NCBI RefSeq assembly: GCF_001884735.1 | Contig: NZ_MJAP01000013.1 | Span: forward strand, 62,001-126,000 | From: Natronohydrobacter thiooxidans | Lineage (GTDB): Bacteria > Pseudomonadota > Alphaproteobacteria > Rhodobacterales > Rhodobacteraceae | Reading direction: 5' to 3' | DNA: 64,000 nt | Shown here: positions 45,043-53,329 of the stretch, piece by piece | Position numbering within the stretch: position 1 is the first letter of the stretch | Layout: each line of letters starts with the position of its first letter | Notes under the pieces: generated by a model | What the model saw: only the letters and a program-made list of their open reading frames with translations | The model's database searches: none | Told to the model about the DNA's origin: nothing | Translations under genes and position numbers: made by a program

Positions 45043-45864
45043 TCAGTGTTTTGACGACCAGCTCAGCGAGGCGCGCTTGCGGGTGAAGAACTCGCCCAGC
45101 ATGCCGAGCACCAGACAGGCCATGCCGAAATACACCGGATACATCGCCGATGTATGCATCGGGTTGTAATTGATGAAGGCAAATCCACGCGCCTGATCGA
45201 TGCTGTGGAACAGTGGGTTCCACATGAAGTAATGCAGATAGGATTCGGGCAGCATATTGGCCAGGAAGAACTTGCCTGACGCGACCATGTTCATCCGCGT
45301 GATCAGTGTGGTCAGCAATTTGCTCAGTCCGGGCATCCAGGGCTTTAGCGCATAGAGCACAACGCCGATGGCCAGCCCCGCGAACCAGACCGCGAGCAGC
45401 ATGCCCATCGCCGCCACCGGATTGTAAATCTCGACCGGGGTCCAGATCGCGTGATAGAGAAACAGGATCACCAGAACCGACAGGATCTGGATATATAGTT
45501 CACCCAGCGCCGCCCCGCCGATGGCCACGATGGCATTCATCGGCCGGTGTTTCATCATATGCGAGGTCGGCCCTTCGGCCCCTGCGACCACTCCGATCAC
45601 CTTGACATGCGCCATGAACAGGAACACGCCGCTCATCAGATAGATCAGCGTATCGCCCCGGATGGCGGCAGAGCGCATGCCCGCAAAGACGAAGATCAGC
45701 ATGAACACCGCCACCAGCATCATGGTCTGGGCGATATTCAGCATCAGCCCAATGATGGCATTGCCATGGGTCTTGCGGATATGGCGCACCGCCTGATGGT
45801 AGATCAGCTCCAGTGTCTGCAGGACCATATACAGGCCCGATCCGCCTCTGGTAGGAGTGAGCAT
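45043..45864 (-). CDS. ABC-2 type polysaccharide export permease, KpsM-like
   Basis: A 273-residue inner-membrane protein with six hydrophobic segments typical of ABC-2 exporters of capsule or O-antigen. A polar N-terminus precedes the first helix; sequence near residues 95-110 (GAEGPTSHMMKHRPMN) and the motif around NPLFHSIDQARGFAFINYNP in the last third match the KpsM/RkpT-like group. AAAGG precedes the ATG. No KpsT ATPase gene is beside it or elsewhere in the window. It diverges from cysQ. Its link to the kps genes 30 kb away is functional inference. Confidence 0.8.
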   Translation of the reverse strand: MLTPTRGGSGLYMVLQTLELIYHQAVRHIRKTHGNAIIGLMLNIAQTMMLVAVFMLIFVFAGMRSAAIRGDTLIYLMSGVFLFMAHVKVIGVVAGAEGPTSHMMKHRPMNAIVAIGGAALGELYIQILSVLVILFLYHAIWTPVEIYNPVAAMGMLLAVWFAGLAIGVVLYALKPWMPGLSKLLTTLITRMNMVASGKFFLANMLPESYLHYFMWNPLFHSIDQARGFAFINYNPMHTSAMYPVYFGMACLVLGMLGEFFTRKRASLSWSSKH

Positions 45865-46004
45865 CTCCAGCCTTTCACCTTGTGACCTGCGGGGCCCTGC
45901 GCTAAGTCCCGTGCCGAAGAAGAATAGGCTGAATGGCGTGAAGGTTCAATGAAGCCCTTGCCGTGACGCGATCCGGCCATGACATGACGTGACAGGAATT
46001 TGCA

Positions 46005-46805
46005 ATGACATTGCTTGACGCTCGCCAGGTTGAAACCGTTCTGCGCCGCCTTGCCCTGCAGGCGGGACGCGCGATCCTAGAGGTTTATGAGCGCCCCGAC
46101 TTCAATGTGCGGCTGAAAGGCGACGAAAGCCCGCTGACCGAGGCGGATGAAGCCGCCGACCGGCTGATCAGCGCCGGTCTGCGCGCGGGTTTTCCCGATG
46201 TGGCGCTGGTCACGGAAGAACAGGCCGAGACGCATGATCTGCGCGCCGAGCGGTTTTTCATCGTCGATCCGCTGGACGGAACCAAGGAATTCGTGCAGCG
46301 GCGCGGAGATTTCACCGTCAATATCGCGCTGGTCGAGAATGGCGTGCCGGTGCAGGGCGTGGTCTATGCCCCGGCCAAGGGGCGCATGTTCTACACCAAT
46401 GCCGCGGGTCAGGCTGTTGAGGAATGCGGGCCTTTCGCCGATGACACGCCCGGCACCTGTCAGGTGCTGCGCATGCGTGCGCCCGATCCGGCGGGGCTGG
46501 TCGTCGTGGCCTCGAAATCGCATCGCGATCAGGCGACGGATGACTATATCGCGCGCTACCCGGTCGCGGATATGCGCAGTGCCGGGTCATCGCTCAAATT
46601 CTGCCTGCTGGCGGCGGGCGAGGCCGATTTCTACCCGCGTCTGGGCCGGACCATGGAATGGGACACGGCGGCGGGTCATGCCGTGTTGCAGGCCGCAGGC
46701 GGTGAGGTGCTGGATTTCGACACGCATGCGCCCTTGCGCTATGGCAAGCCCGGCTATGAAAACCCGTTCTTCATTGCCCGCCATCCCGAAATCGCGCTGA
46801 ACTGA
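46005..46805 (+). CDS. cysQ: 3'(2'),5'-bisphosphate nucleotidase
   Basis: Removes 3'-phosphoadenosine 5'-phosphate (PAP), the by-product of PAPS-dependent sulfation or sulfate reduction. The 266-residue protein is of the inositol-monophosphatase fold: SPLTEADEAADR, the metal-site motif DPLDGTKEFVQRRGDFTVNIAL (asparate cluster at about residues 88-91) and WDTAAGHAVLQAAGG at about 222-236. CAGGA precedes the ATG. A terminator begins inside its last codons. The nearby sulfotransferase gene provides an obvious PAP source. Confidence 0.93.
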   Translation: MTLLDARQVETVLRRLALQAGRAILEVYERPDFNVRLKGDESPLTEADEAADRLISAGLRAGFPDVALVTEEQAETHDLRAERFFIVDPLDGTKEFVQRRGDFTVNIALVENGVPVQGVVYAPAKGRMFYTNAAGQAVEECGPFADDTPGTCQVLRMRAPDPAGLVVVASKSHRDQATDDYIARYPVADMRSAGSSLKFCLLAAGEADFYPRLGRTMEWDTAAGHAVLQAAGGEVLDFDTHAPLRYGKPGYENPFFIARHPEIALN

Positions 46806-46823
46806 GCGCGATCTCGGTTTTTT
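46786..46823 (+). terminator. Rho-independent terminator overlapping the end of cysQ
   Basis: CCGA-A-ATCGCGCT pairs with AGCGCGAT-C-TCGG (twelve pairs, one mismatch) around GAACTG, followed directly by TTTTTT. The 5' arm lies within the last codons of cysQ and the stop codon borders the loop. A very convincing intrinsic terminator. Confidence 0.9.
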
Positions 46824-46836
46824 CTACCTATGCGTG

Positions 46837-46849
46837 TTGCATTCTGCAA
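46837..46849. promoter_or_regulatory. Palindrome upstream of galU
   Basis: TTGCA-TTC-TGCAA, a perfect 5-base inverted repeat, lies 113 bases before galU just after the cysQ terminator, in the AT-richer promoter region. Candidate operator; the binding protein is unknown. Confidence 0.3.
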
Positions 46850-46961
46850 AAGACCTTGAAATTGCCGATATCATAGGGGTTCGCGACCCCAAACCCGCCA
46901 CATTTCAGGTGTTTTTAACCGGTGATCGATATGAACAGACAATCAGTCACTGGAGTTGAAG

Positions 46962-47855
46962 ATGCAACGCAAAGTTACCAAGGCCGTATTTCCCGTCGCA
47001 GGAATGGGTACTCGTTTTCTGCCTGCTACCAAGTCGGTGCCGAAAGAAATCATGACGCTGGTCGACCGGCCGCTGATTCAATACGCGATTGACGAAGCGC
47101 GCGCTGCGGGCATCACCGAGTTCATTTTCGTGACCTCGCGCGGCAAGGGCGCGCTGGAAGACTATTTCGACCGCGCCCCCGATCTGGAAGCCACGCTGAA
47201 GGCCAAGGGAAAGACCGACCTGCTGGATCTGGTGCAGGCGACCAATATGGACAGCGGCGCGATTGCCTATGTGCGCCAGAATCAGGCATTGGGTCTGGGC
47301 CATGCCGTCTGGTGTGCCCGCCATCTGATCGGTAACGAGCCTTTCGCCGTTCTGCTGCCGGATGATGTGATCGCCGCCGACAAGCCCTGCCTTGCGCAGA
47401 TGGTCGACGCCTATGCCGAAACCGGTGGTAACATGATCGCGGCGATGGAAGTCGCGCCGAGCATGGCCTCCAGCTACGGGATCATGGATGTGCCCCCCTC
47501 GATCGGGCGTGTATTGCCGATGCAGGGCATGGTCGAAAAGCCCGCGCCGGGCACGCAGCCCTCGAATCTGGCCGCGATTGGCCGCTATATCCTGTCGCCG
47601 GATGTGATGCGCCATCTGGGCGAGGTCAAACCCGGTGTAGGTGGTGAAATCCAGTTGACCGATGCGATTGCCCGCGAGATTGCCGAAAAACGCAACGTCT
47701 ATGGCTACCGGTTCGAGGGGCAGCGCTATGATTGCGGGTCGAAAGCGGGTTTTCTGCAGGCCACGGTTGCCTTTGGTCTGGCCCGTGCAGAGCTTGGCCC
47801 GGAACTGGAGCGTTTCCTGTTCGACATGATGGCGCAGCGGCAAGCGGCCGAATAA
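46962..47855 (+). CDS. galU: UTP--glucose-1-phosphate uridylyltransferase
   Basis: Makes UDP-glucose for surface polysaccharides. The 297-residue protein has the nucleotide-binding start AVFPVAGMGTRFLPATKSVPKEI, IDEARAAGI, LPDDVIAADKPCL and the GMVEKPAPGTQPSNLAAIGRY motif, all typical of GalU. The ATG at 46962 is chosen over a TTG two codons earlier because TGGAG is then at proper distance. It has its own promoter region and its own terminator and is followed by three glycosyltransferase genes. Confidence 0.96.
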   Translation: MQRKVTKAVFPVAGMGTRFLPATKSVPKEIMTLVDRPLIQYAIDEARAAGITEFIFVTSRGKGALEDYFDRAPDLEATLKAKGKTDLLDLVQATNMDSGAIAYVRQNQALGLGHAVWCARHLIGNEPFAVLLPDDVIAADKPCLAQMVDAYAETGGNMIAAMEVAPSMASSYGIMDVPPSIGRVLPMQGMVEKPAPGTQPSNLAAIGRYILSPDVMRHLGEVKPGVGGEIQLTDAIAREIAEKRNVYGYRFEGQRYDCGSKAGFLQATVAFGLARAELGPELERFLFDMMAQRQAAE

Positions 47856-47875
47856 GCACCACCAGAAAAGAAACC

Positions 47876-47903
47876 GGGGCGCGCGTAGAGGGGCGCCCCT
47901 TTT
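47876..47903 (+). terminator. Rho-independent terminator after galU
   Basis: GGGGCGC pairs with GCGCCCC (7 pairs, all G-C) around a 10-base loop, followed by TTTTC. It lies 21 bases after the galU stop. Confidence 0.75.
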
Positions 47904-47975
47904 CGCATGCGCCCTTGTGGTTTTCCCGCGTCTGCGGTTTGCTCGGGGCACGCGACAGGCCAGAACGGGGTGCGC

Positions 47976-49004
47976 ATGTTCTCTCCGCTGCCCGCAGGGC
48001 AAGAGCGATGGTTCGACTTCCGCATGCAGTGGAAACGGCGGCGGCTGCGTGCGCGCGCGATTGCGAAAGCGCGCGAGCTGCATCTGCTCAAAGCCGGGCG
48101 AAGGGGCAGGGCGGATATCCTGCTCTTCTGCACCATCCGCAACGAGATCGAGCGCGTCGACTGGTTCCTGCAGCATTACCGCCGCCTTGGCGTGCAGCAT
48201 TTTATCTTCATCGACAATGACAGCACCGATGGCACGCGCGCGCGGCTGATGGCCGAGCCCGATACCACCGTTTACGGCACCAAGGCCAGTTACCGCGCGT
48301 CACGTTTCGGCATGGACTGGATCAATTTCCTGATGCTGCGCCATGCGCATGGGGCCTGGTGCGTGGTGGCCGATGCGGATGAGTTGCTGGTCTATCCGCA
48401 TTGGGAAACCCGGCCGCTTCCGGCCCTGACCGACTGGCTGGACCAGCAGCACCAGCCCGTCCTGCCCGCGATGATGCTGGAGCTTTACCCCAAAGGCCCG
48501 CTCGATGCCGCCCCCTGCCAGCCCGGCACCGACCCGACCAAAGTGCTGAACTGGTTCGATGCGGGCAATTACACGATCACGCATAAACCGCTTCTGGATT
48601 GCCTGCTGATACAGGGCGGGCCACGCGCGCGGCATTTCTTCGCCTCTAGTCCCAACCGCGCGCCGACGCTGACGAAATTGCCGCTGATCAAATGGTCCTT
48701 TCACAACACTTGGGTCAATTCGACCCATTCGATCCTGCCGCGCGCGCTGAACCGTGTCTTTGCTACGGATGGCGGCGAGCAGATCTCCGGCGCGCTGTTG
48801 CACACGAAATTCCTGGCGACTGTGGTCGAGAAAGCCCGCATCGAGAAAGCGCGTGGCGAGCATTTCGGCAATGCGCAGGTGTTTGATGCCTATTACGATC
48901 ACGTCGCGCGCGCGCCCGATCTGTGGTGCGAGACATCGACCCGGTTTGAAGGCTGGCAGCAGCTTGAAGCGCTCGGGCTGATCTCGCGCGGGGGCTGGGT
49001 CTGA
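47976..49004 (+). CDS. Family 2-type glycosyltransferase (first paralogue)
   Basis: A 342-residue cytoplasmic transferase of the GT2/GT92-like group. Visible are ILLFCTIRNEIERVDWFLQHYRRLGV, the donor-site loop IDNDSTDGT, and the metal-binding VADADELLVYP (Asp-x-Asp). Later landmarks include WFDAGNYTITHKPLL and HSILPRALNRVFATDGGEQISGALLH, all shared with the next gene, so the two are duplicates. The N-terminus (QWKRRRLRARAIAKAREL) is basic. The start at 47976 follows GGGG; a start at 47907 would overlap the galU terminator region. Sugar and acceptor unknown. Confidence 0.82.
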   Translation: MFSPLPAGQERWFDFRMQWKRRRLRARAIAKARELHLLKAGRRGRADILLFCTIRNEIERVDWFLQHYRRLGVQHFIFIDNDSTDGTRARLMAEPDTTVYGTKASYRASRFGMDWINFLMLRHAHGAWCVVADADELLVYPHWETRPLPALTDWLDQQHQPVLPAMMLELYPKGPLDAAPCQPGTDPTKVLNWFDAGNYTITHKPLLDCLLIQGGPRARHFFASSPNRAPTLTKLPLIKWSFHNTWVNSTHSILPRALNRVFATDGGEQISGALLHTKFLATVVEKARIEKARGEHFGNAQVFDAYYDHVARAPDLWCETSTRFEGWQQLEALGLISRGGWV

Positions 49005-49197
49005 AATTGCTGGTGCCTGAGTCCGAAAGGCAACGCCAAGCTGTTCTGATAACGCGACAATAACCTGATCCAGCGAAGATTGTTGCAATCCTGCACAGCC
49101 TTGGGCAAAGCTGATCCCAAATGTTCCGTCGGCAGGATTGCCGCGGGCAAGAAGGGTGCGCCCCGGTCTGGGAAGCGCGCCATGGGCAGGTAGTTTT

Positions 49198-50208
49198 ATG
49201 GGTGTGTTACGCCAGCTACGTTTACGCGCAGAGCGACAGGCAAAGCTGCTGCGATGCCTGCGCAAAAGCGCGTCGCTGCGCACGATCCAGAACCGCACCG
49301 ATCTGATTCGGCCCCGCGATGCGCTGGTTTTCACCACCCTGCGCAACGAGTTGGTGCGGCTGCCCTATTTCCTCGACTATTACCGCGCGCAGGGCGTGCG
49401 CCAGTTCCTGATCGTCGATAATGGCTCGACCGATGGTTCGGCGGAATATCTGGCGCAGCAGCGCGATGTCTCGCTCTGGACGACCTCGGCCAGTTACAAG
49501 GCGGCGGGCTATGGGGTGGACTGGCTGAACCATCTGCTCTGGCTCTATGGGGCCGGGCATTGGGTGCTGGTGGTCGATGTGGATGAGTTCTTCGTCTATC
49601 CCTTCTGCGACACACGCCCCTTGCAGGCGCTGACCGATTGGCTGGAAAGTCAGGGTCGGCGGTCTTTCGGCGCCATGCTGCTGGACATGTATCCCAAAGG
49701 GCCTGTGACCGCGCAGCCCTATGTCTCTGGTCAGAACCCGTTCGAGATCGCGCGCTGGTTCGATGCGGGAAATTACACCATCCGGCGGAATCCCGAGTAT
49801 CACAATCTCTGGATTCAGGGTGGTGTGCGCCAGCGCGTCGTCATGGCCCATGACCCCGGCAAGGCGCCCGCGCTCAACAAAATCCCGCTGGTGCTCTGGA
49901 CCCGCAAATACGCTTTCAAGAGTTCCACCCATATGATCCTGCCGCGTGGGTTGAACCGGGTCTATGATCAGGGCGGGGGGGAACTGGCGTCTGGCGTGCT
50001 TTTGCACGCAAAATTCCTCGACACCATTGTCGCCAAGGCGCAGGAAGAATTGCAGCGCGGCCAGCATTACGCGCGCAGCCGCGAATACCGCGCTTATGAG
50101 GATACGCTCGCGCGCAATCAGGATCTGTGGTGTGAATGGTCGACCGAGTATATCAACTGGCGGCAGTTGGAGATCCTTGGCCTGATGTCGAAAGGAGACT
50201 GGGCATGA
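49198..50208 (+). CDS. Family 2-type glycosyltransferase (second paralogue)
   Basis: A 336-residue paralogue of the preceding gene: LVFTTLRNELVRLPYFLDYYRAQGV, VDNGSTDGSAEYL, VVDVDEFFVYP (Asp-x-Asp), WFDAGNYTIRRNPEY and HMILPRGLNRVYDQGGGELASGVLLH. The 193-base gap before it contains no gene. Its stop overlaps the start of the GT14-type gene as ATGA, so those two are coupled. Acceptor and donor are unknown; presence of two near-duplicates suggests two similar linkages in one glycan. Confidence 0.82.
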   Translation: MGVLRQLRLRAERQAKLLRCLRKSASLRTIQNRTDLIRPRDALVFTTLRNELVRLPYFLDYYRAQGVRQFLIVDNGSTDGSAEYLAQQRDVSLWTTSASYKAAGYGVDWLNHLLWLYGAGHWVLVVDVDEFFVYPFCDTRPLQALTDWLESQGRRSFGAMLLDMYPKGPVTAQPYVSGQNPFEIARWFDAGNYTIRRNPEYHNLWIQGGVRQRVVMAHDPGKAPALNKIPLVLWTRKYAFKSSTHMILPRGLNRVYDQGGGELASGVLLHAKFLDTIVAKAQEELQRGQHYARSREYRAYEDTLARNQDLWCEWSTEYINWRQLEILGLMSKGDWA

Positions 50209-51869
50209 GCGCGCAGACCGCTCGCTTGGGTGTCGTGATCCTGTGCCACACGGCGCTGCGCCGGGCCGCACAGCTGGCGCGTTTCTGGCTGCAGGCGGAT
50301 TGCCCGGTCGTGCTGCATGTCGACCGCTCTGTGTCAGAGGCCGATCTGCAGGCGCTCAAGAGCGATCTGGGCGCGCATCCGCTCTTGCGCTTCAGCCCGC
50401 GGCATCGCTGCGACTGGGGCTCATGGCGGCTGGTTCTGGCCTCGCAAGAGGCCAGCGCGCTGCTTTTGAAGGATTTTCCGTCGGTCGGGCATGTGCTGCT
50501 CAGTTCTGGCTCTTGTCTGCCATTGCGCCCTGCCGCCGCCTTGCTGGCGCATCTCGATGCGCACCCCGAGACCGATTTCATCGAATCCGTCTCGATCACC
50601 CATGCCGACTGGATCACCGGCGGGCTGTCGGAAGAACGGTTCACGCTCTATTTTCCGTTCAACTGGCGCAGGCAGCGCTGGCTGTTTGACCGCTGCGTCG
50701 ATCTGCAGCGCAAGCTGGAGCTGCGCCGCCGGATTCCTGCGCCCCTGCGCCCGCATATGGGCTCACAATGGTGGTGCCTGACGCGGGCAACGCTGGACGC
50801 GATCCTGACCGATCCGAACCGCACCCGCTATGAGCGTTATTTCCGGCAGAACTGGATCCCGGACGAATCCTATTTCCAGACGCTTGCACGGCTGCATGCG
50901 CGCGAGATCGAGAGCCGCTCGCTGACGTTGGTCAAATTCGACCGGCACGGGCGGCCCAACCTGTTCTATGACGACCATCTGCAACTGCTGCGCCGGTCGG
51001 ACTGTTTCCTCGCCCGCAAGATCTGGCCAGAGGCCGAGCGGCTTTACAGTTTCTTCCTGAGTGATCAGGCCAAGGGGCTTGACCCGGTGACGCCCGAACC
51101 TGCCAAGATCGACCGCTATTTCGAACTGGCCGAAAAACAGCGCGTCGAGGGGCGGGCCGGGCTCTATATGCAAAGCCGCTTTCCCCATGCGGACAGCGCC
51201 ACGACGAAATCTGCAGCACCCTATTCCGTGTTTACCGGCTTCGAGCATGTGTTTCAGAATTTCGACTACTGGCTGGGGCAGGTGACGGGCGCGCGGGTGC
51301 ATGGCCATCTTTTCGCGCCCGATGCTGTCCATTTCCACGGTGGCGCGCGGGTCTGGCATGGCGCGATCAGCAATTCCGCCGCGATTCGCGACTATAACCC
51401 GCGCATGTTCCTGACCAATCTGCTCTGGGCTACGCGGCCGGAACGGCAGTGTTTCCTGCATGGGCCGGGGGATGTGATGGACGGCACGCTAAGCTGGTTC
51501 ATGGCGACCGACACCAATGCGCAGATCTCTGTCATTCGCGGGGCCTGGCTTCTGGGTTTGCAGGATGCGCCGGGGTCTGATGCCGAGAAGATCGCCCGCG
51601 CCGGGCTGTTGCACCGTCAGGAACAGGACTGGGTTGAAAACCTGAACTCGCGCCATACGCTGGCACGGGTGCGGATCTGGTCGCTGGCGGAATTCATGCA
51701 AGATCCGAGCGCGCGCCTGTCAGAGATCGTCCGCGAGATTGCGGGCGAGGCGGCGCTGGCGGCGCATGGTGTGCCGCCCTTGCGCGCCGCCGATGGTTTT
51801 GAACCCTTCCTTGCAAGGCTGCGCAATCAGGGCCTGCCCGCGCAGGTTCTCAAAGAGTGTCAGTTCTGA
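50205..51869 (+). CDS. GT14-type (core-2/I-branching-like) glycosyltransferase
   Basis: A 554-residue protein. The first 290 residues match the beta-1,6-N-acetylglucosaminyltransferase (Branch) family: LGVVILCHTALRRAAQLARFW, VLHVDRSVSEADLQ, WGSWRLVLASQEA, LLSSGSCLPLRP, PHMGSQWWCLTRATLDAI and WIPDESYFQTLAR. The second half (about 300-554) is well formed but I do not recognise a known domain; it holds many aromatic residues and HGHLFAPDAVHFHGG. It overlaps the upstream paralogue by four bases and the next gene starts 17 bases after its stop. Likely adds branches to the surface glycan; product unproven. Confidence 0.8.
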   Translation: MSAQTARLGVVILCHTALRRAAQLARFWLQADCPVVLHVDRSVSEADLQALKSDLGAHPLLRFSPRHRCDWGSWRLVLASQEASALLLKDFPSVGHVLLSSGSCLPLRPAAALLAHLDAHPETDFIESVSITHADWITGGLSEERFTLYFPFNWRRQRWLFDRCVDLQRKLELRRRIPAPLRPHMGSQWWCLTRATLDAILTDPNRTRYERYFRQNWIPDESYFQTLARLHAREIESRSLTLVKFDRHGRPNLFYDDHLQLLRRSDCFLARKIWPEAERLYSFFLSDQAKGLDPVTPEPAKIDRYFELAEKQRVEGRAGLYMQSRFPHADSATTKSAAPYSVFTGFEHVFQNFDYWLGQVTGARVHGHLFAPDAVHFHGGARVWHGAISNSAAIRDYNPRMFLTNLLWATRPERQCFLHGPGDVMDGTLSWFMATDTNAQISVIRGAWLLGLQDAPGSDAEKIARAGLLHRQEQDWVENLNSRHTLARVRIWSLAEFMQDPSARLSEIVREIAGEAALAAHGVPPLRAADGFEPFLARLRNQGLPAQVLKECQF

Positions 51870-51886
51870 TTTTACAGGATTCCCAG

Positions 51887-53314
51887 ATGTCCCAGCCCCC
51901 CCGTTTCCGCTATTTCGTCGTTCTGGCCGAGATGCGCACGGGCTCGAACCTGCTCGAAGCCTGCCTGAACGAATTTCCGGGCCTGTCCTGCATGGGCGAG
52001 GCGTTCAACCCGGTCTTCCTGGGCTATCCCAGGACGGAAACCCTCTATGGGTTTGACCGCGCGGCACGCGACGCCGATCCGCTGGCGCTGCTTGCGGCTT
52101 TTGGCACGCAGCCGGGGCTGGCGGGCTTCCGGTATTTCCATGACCACGACCAGCGCGTGATTGACCCGATTCTGAACGATCCCGCCTGCGCCAAGATCGT
52201 GCTGACGCGCAATCCGCTGGACAGCTATGTCTCGCTCCAGATCGCGCGGGCGACGCAGCAATGGCGGCTGGGCGATGTGAAGAACCGCAAGGTCGAAAAG
52301 GTCGTGTTCGATCCGATCGAGTTCGAAACCCATGTCCGTGAGCTGCAGGAGTTTCAGTTGAAGGTGCAATCCGCCCTGCAGACCAGCGGGCAGACGGCCT
52401 TCTATGTCGATTACGAGGATATCCAGTCGCTCGATGTACTCAATGGGCTCGCGCAATGGCTGGGACTCACCGAGCGGATCGAGGCCTTGCCGAAGAAGCT
52501 GAAGCGCCAGAATCCGGAACCGCTGGAAGAGAAGCTGGTCAATCCCGAAGCCATCCCGCTGGGGCTGGCGCGGCTGGACCGGTTCCACCTGTCGCGCAGT
52601 CCCAGTTTCGAGCCGCGCCAGCCTGCGCTTATCTGGGCCTATCATGCCTGCCGCAGCCTGCCGCTGGTCTATGCGCCGCTGCCGGGCTGCTCCGAACGCG
52701 CGGTGCTGAGTTGGATGGCGCGTATCGACGGGGCAGGGCCGCGCGATCTGCTGTCGGATTTCAGCGCCCAGAGCTGGCGCGACTGGCAGCGCAGCAACCC
52801 GCAGCGTCTGAGTTTCACGGTTCTGCGCCACCCGCTTGCGCGCGCGCATGAGATCTTTGTGGGGCAAGTGGTGCTTGGCAGGCGCGAGCATGTGCGCGGC
52901 TTCATCGAGCGCGTGCATGGTATTGCCCTGCCGGGCGATACCGAAGGTCTGCGCGCCATGGATCGCGAGTCTCATCGCAGCGCTTTTCTGGGCTTCCTGC
53001 AATTCGTGCAGGCCAATCTCAACGGCCAGACGGCCCTGCCGACACGTCCGGTCTGGGCCAGTCAAGCCCGTCTGATCGAAGGCATTACCAGCCAGTGTCC
53101 CTTGCATCACCTGCTTCGCATCGAGCATCTGGCCGAGGATCTGCCGCGTCTGGGGCGCTATCTGGGGCGCGACCTGCCGCCGTTTCACGCCAGAGCGCAG
53201 GACCATCCGGTCGCGCTGGGCGATATCTATGATGCGCAGGTCGAGGCGGCAGGGCGCGCGGCCTATGGCAGGGATTACCACCAGCTCGGTTTCGGGGACT
53301 GGTCGGCAGCGTGA
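51887..53314 (+). CDS. Two-part sulfotransferase (NodH/Stf0-like plus second P-loop-like half)
   Basis: A 475-residue protein. The N-terminal half is a PAPS-dependent sulfotransferase: the 5'-phosphosulfate loop MRTGSNLLE (residues 16-24) and the 3'-phosphate motif VLTRNPLDSYVSL (about 104-116). The C-terminal half, from about 250, again has a loop-like start (LPLVYAPLPGCSERAVLSW) and a 3'-phosphate-like motif FTVLRHPLARAHEIF, resembling sulfotransferase family 2, but the first loop is degraded. AGGA precedes the ATG. Placed after three glycosyltransferases, it probably sulfates a glycan. PAP released could be cleared by the nearby CysQ. Confidence 0.78.
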   Translation: MSQPPRFRYFVVLAEMRTGSNLLEACLNEFPGLSCMGEAFNPVFLGYPRTETLYGFDRAARDADPLALLAAFGTQPGLAGFRYFHDHDQRVIDPILNDPACAKIVLTRNPLDSYVSLQIARATQQWRLGDVKNRKVEKVVFDPIEFETHVRELQEFQLKVQSALQTSGQTAFYVDYEDIQSLDVLNGLAQWLGLTERIEALPKKLKRQNPEPLEEKLVNPEAIPLGLARLDRFHLSRSPSFEPRQPALIWAYHACRSLPLVYAPLPGCSERAVLSWMARIDGAGPRDLLSDFSAQSWRDWQRSNPQRLSFTVLRHPLARAHEIFVGQVVLGRREHVRGFIERVHGIALPGDTEGLRAMDRESHRSAFLGFLQFVQANLNGQTALPTRPVWASQARLIEGITSQCPLHHLLRIEHLAEDLPRLGRYLGRDLPPFHARAQDHPVALGDIYDAQVEAAGRAAYGRDYHQLGFGDWSAA

Positions 53315-53329
53315 CTGCGCGCCGTGCGT

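Noticed and set aside
49005..49197. Possible short gene in the gap between the two paralogous glycosyltransferases
   Set aside because: Open frames exist only as upstream extensions of the second gene without a ribosome site; nothing in the gap resembles a protein family or an RNA gene.
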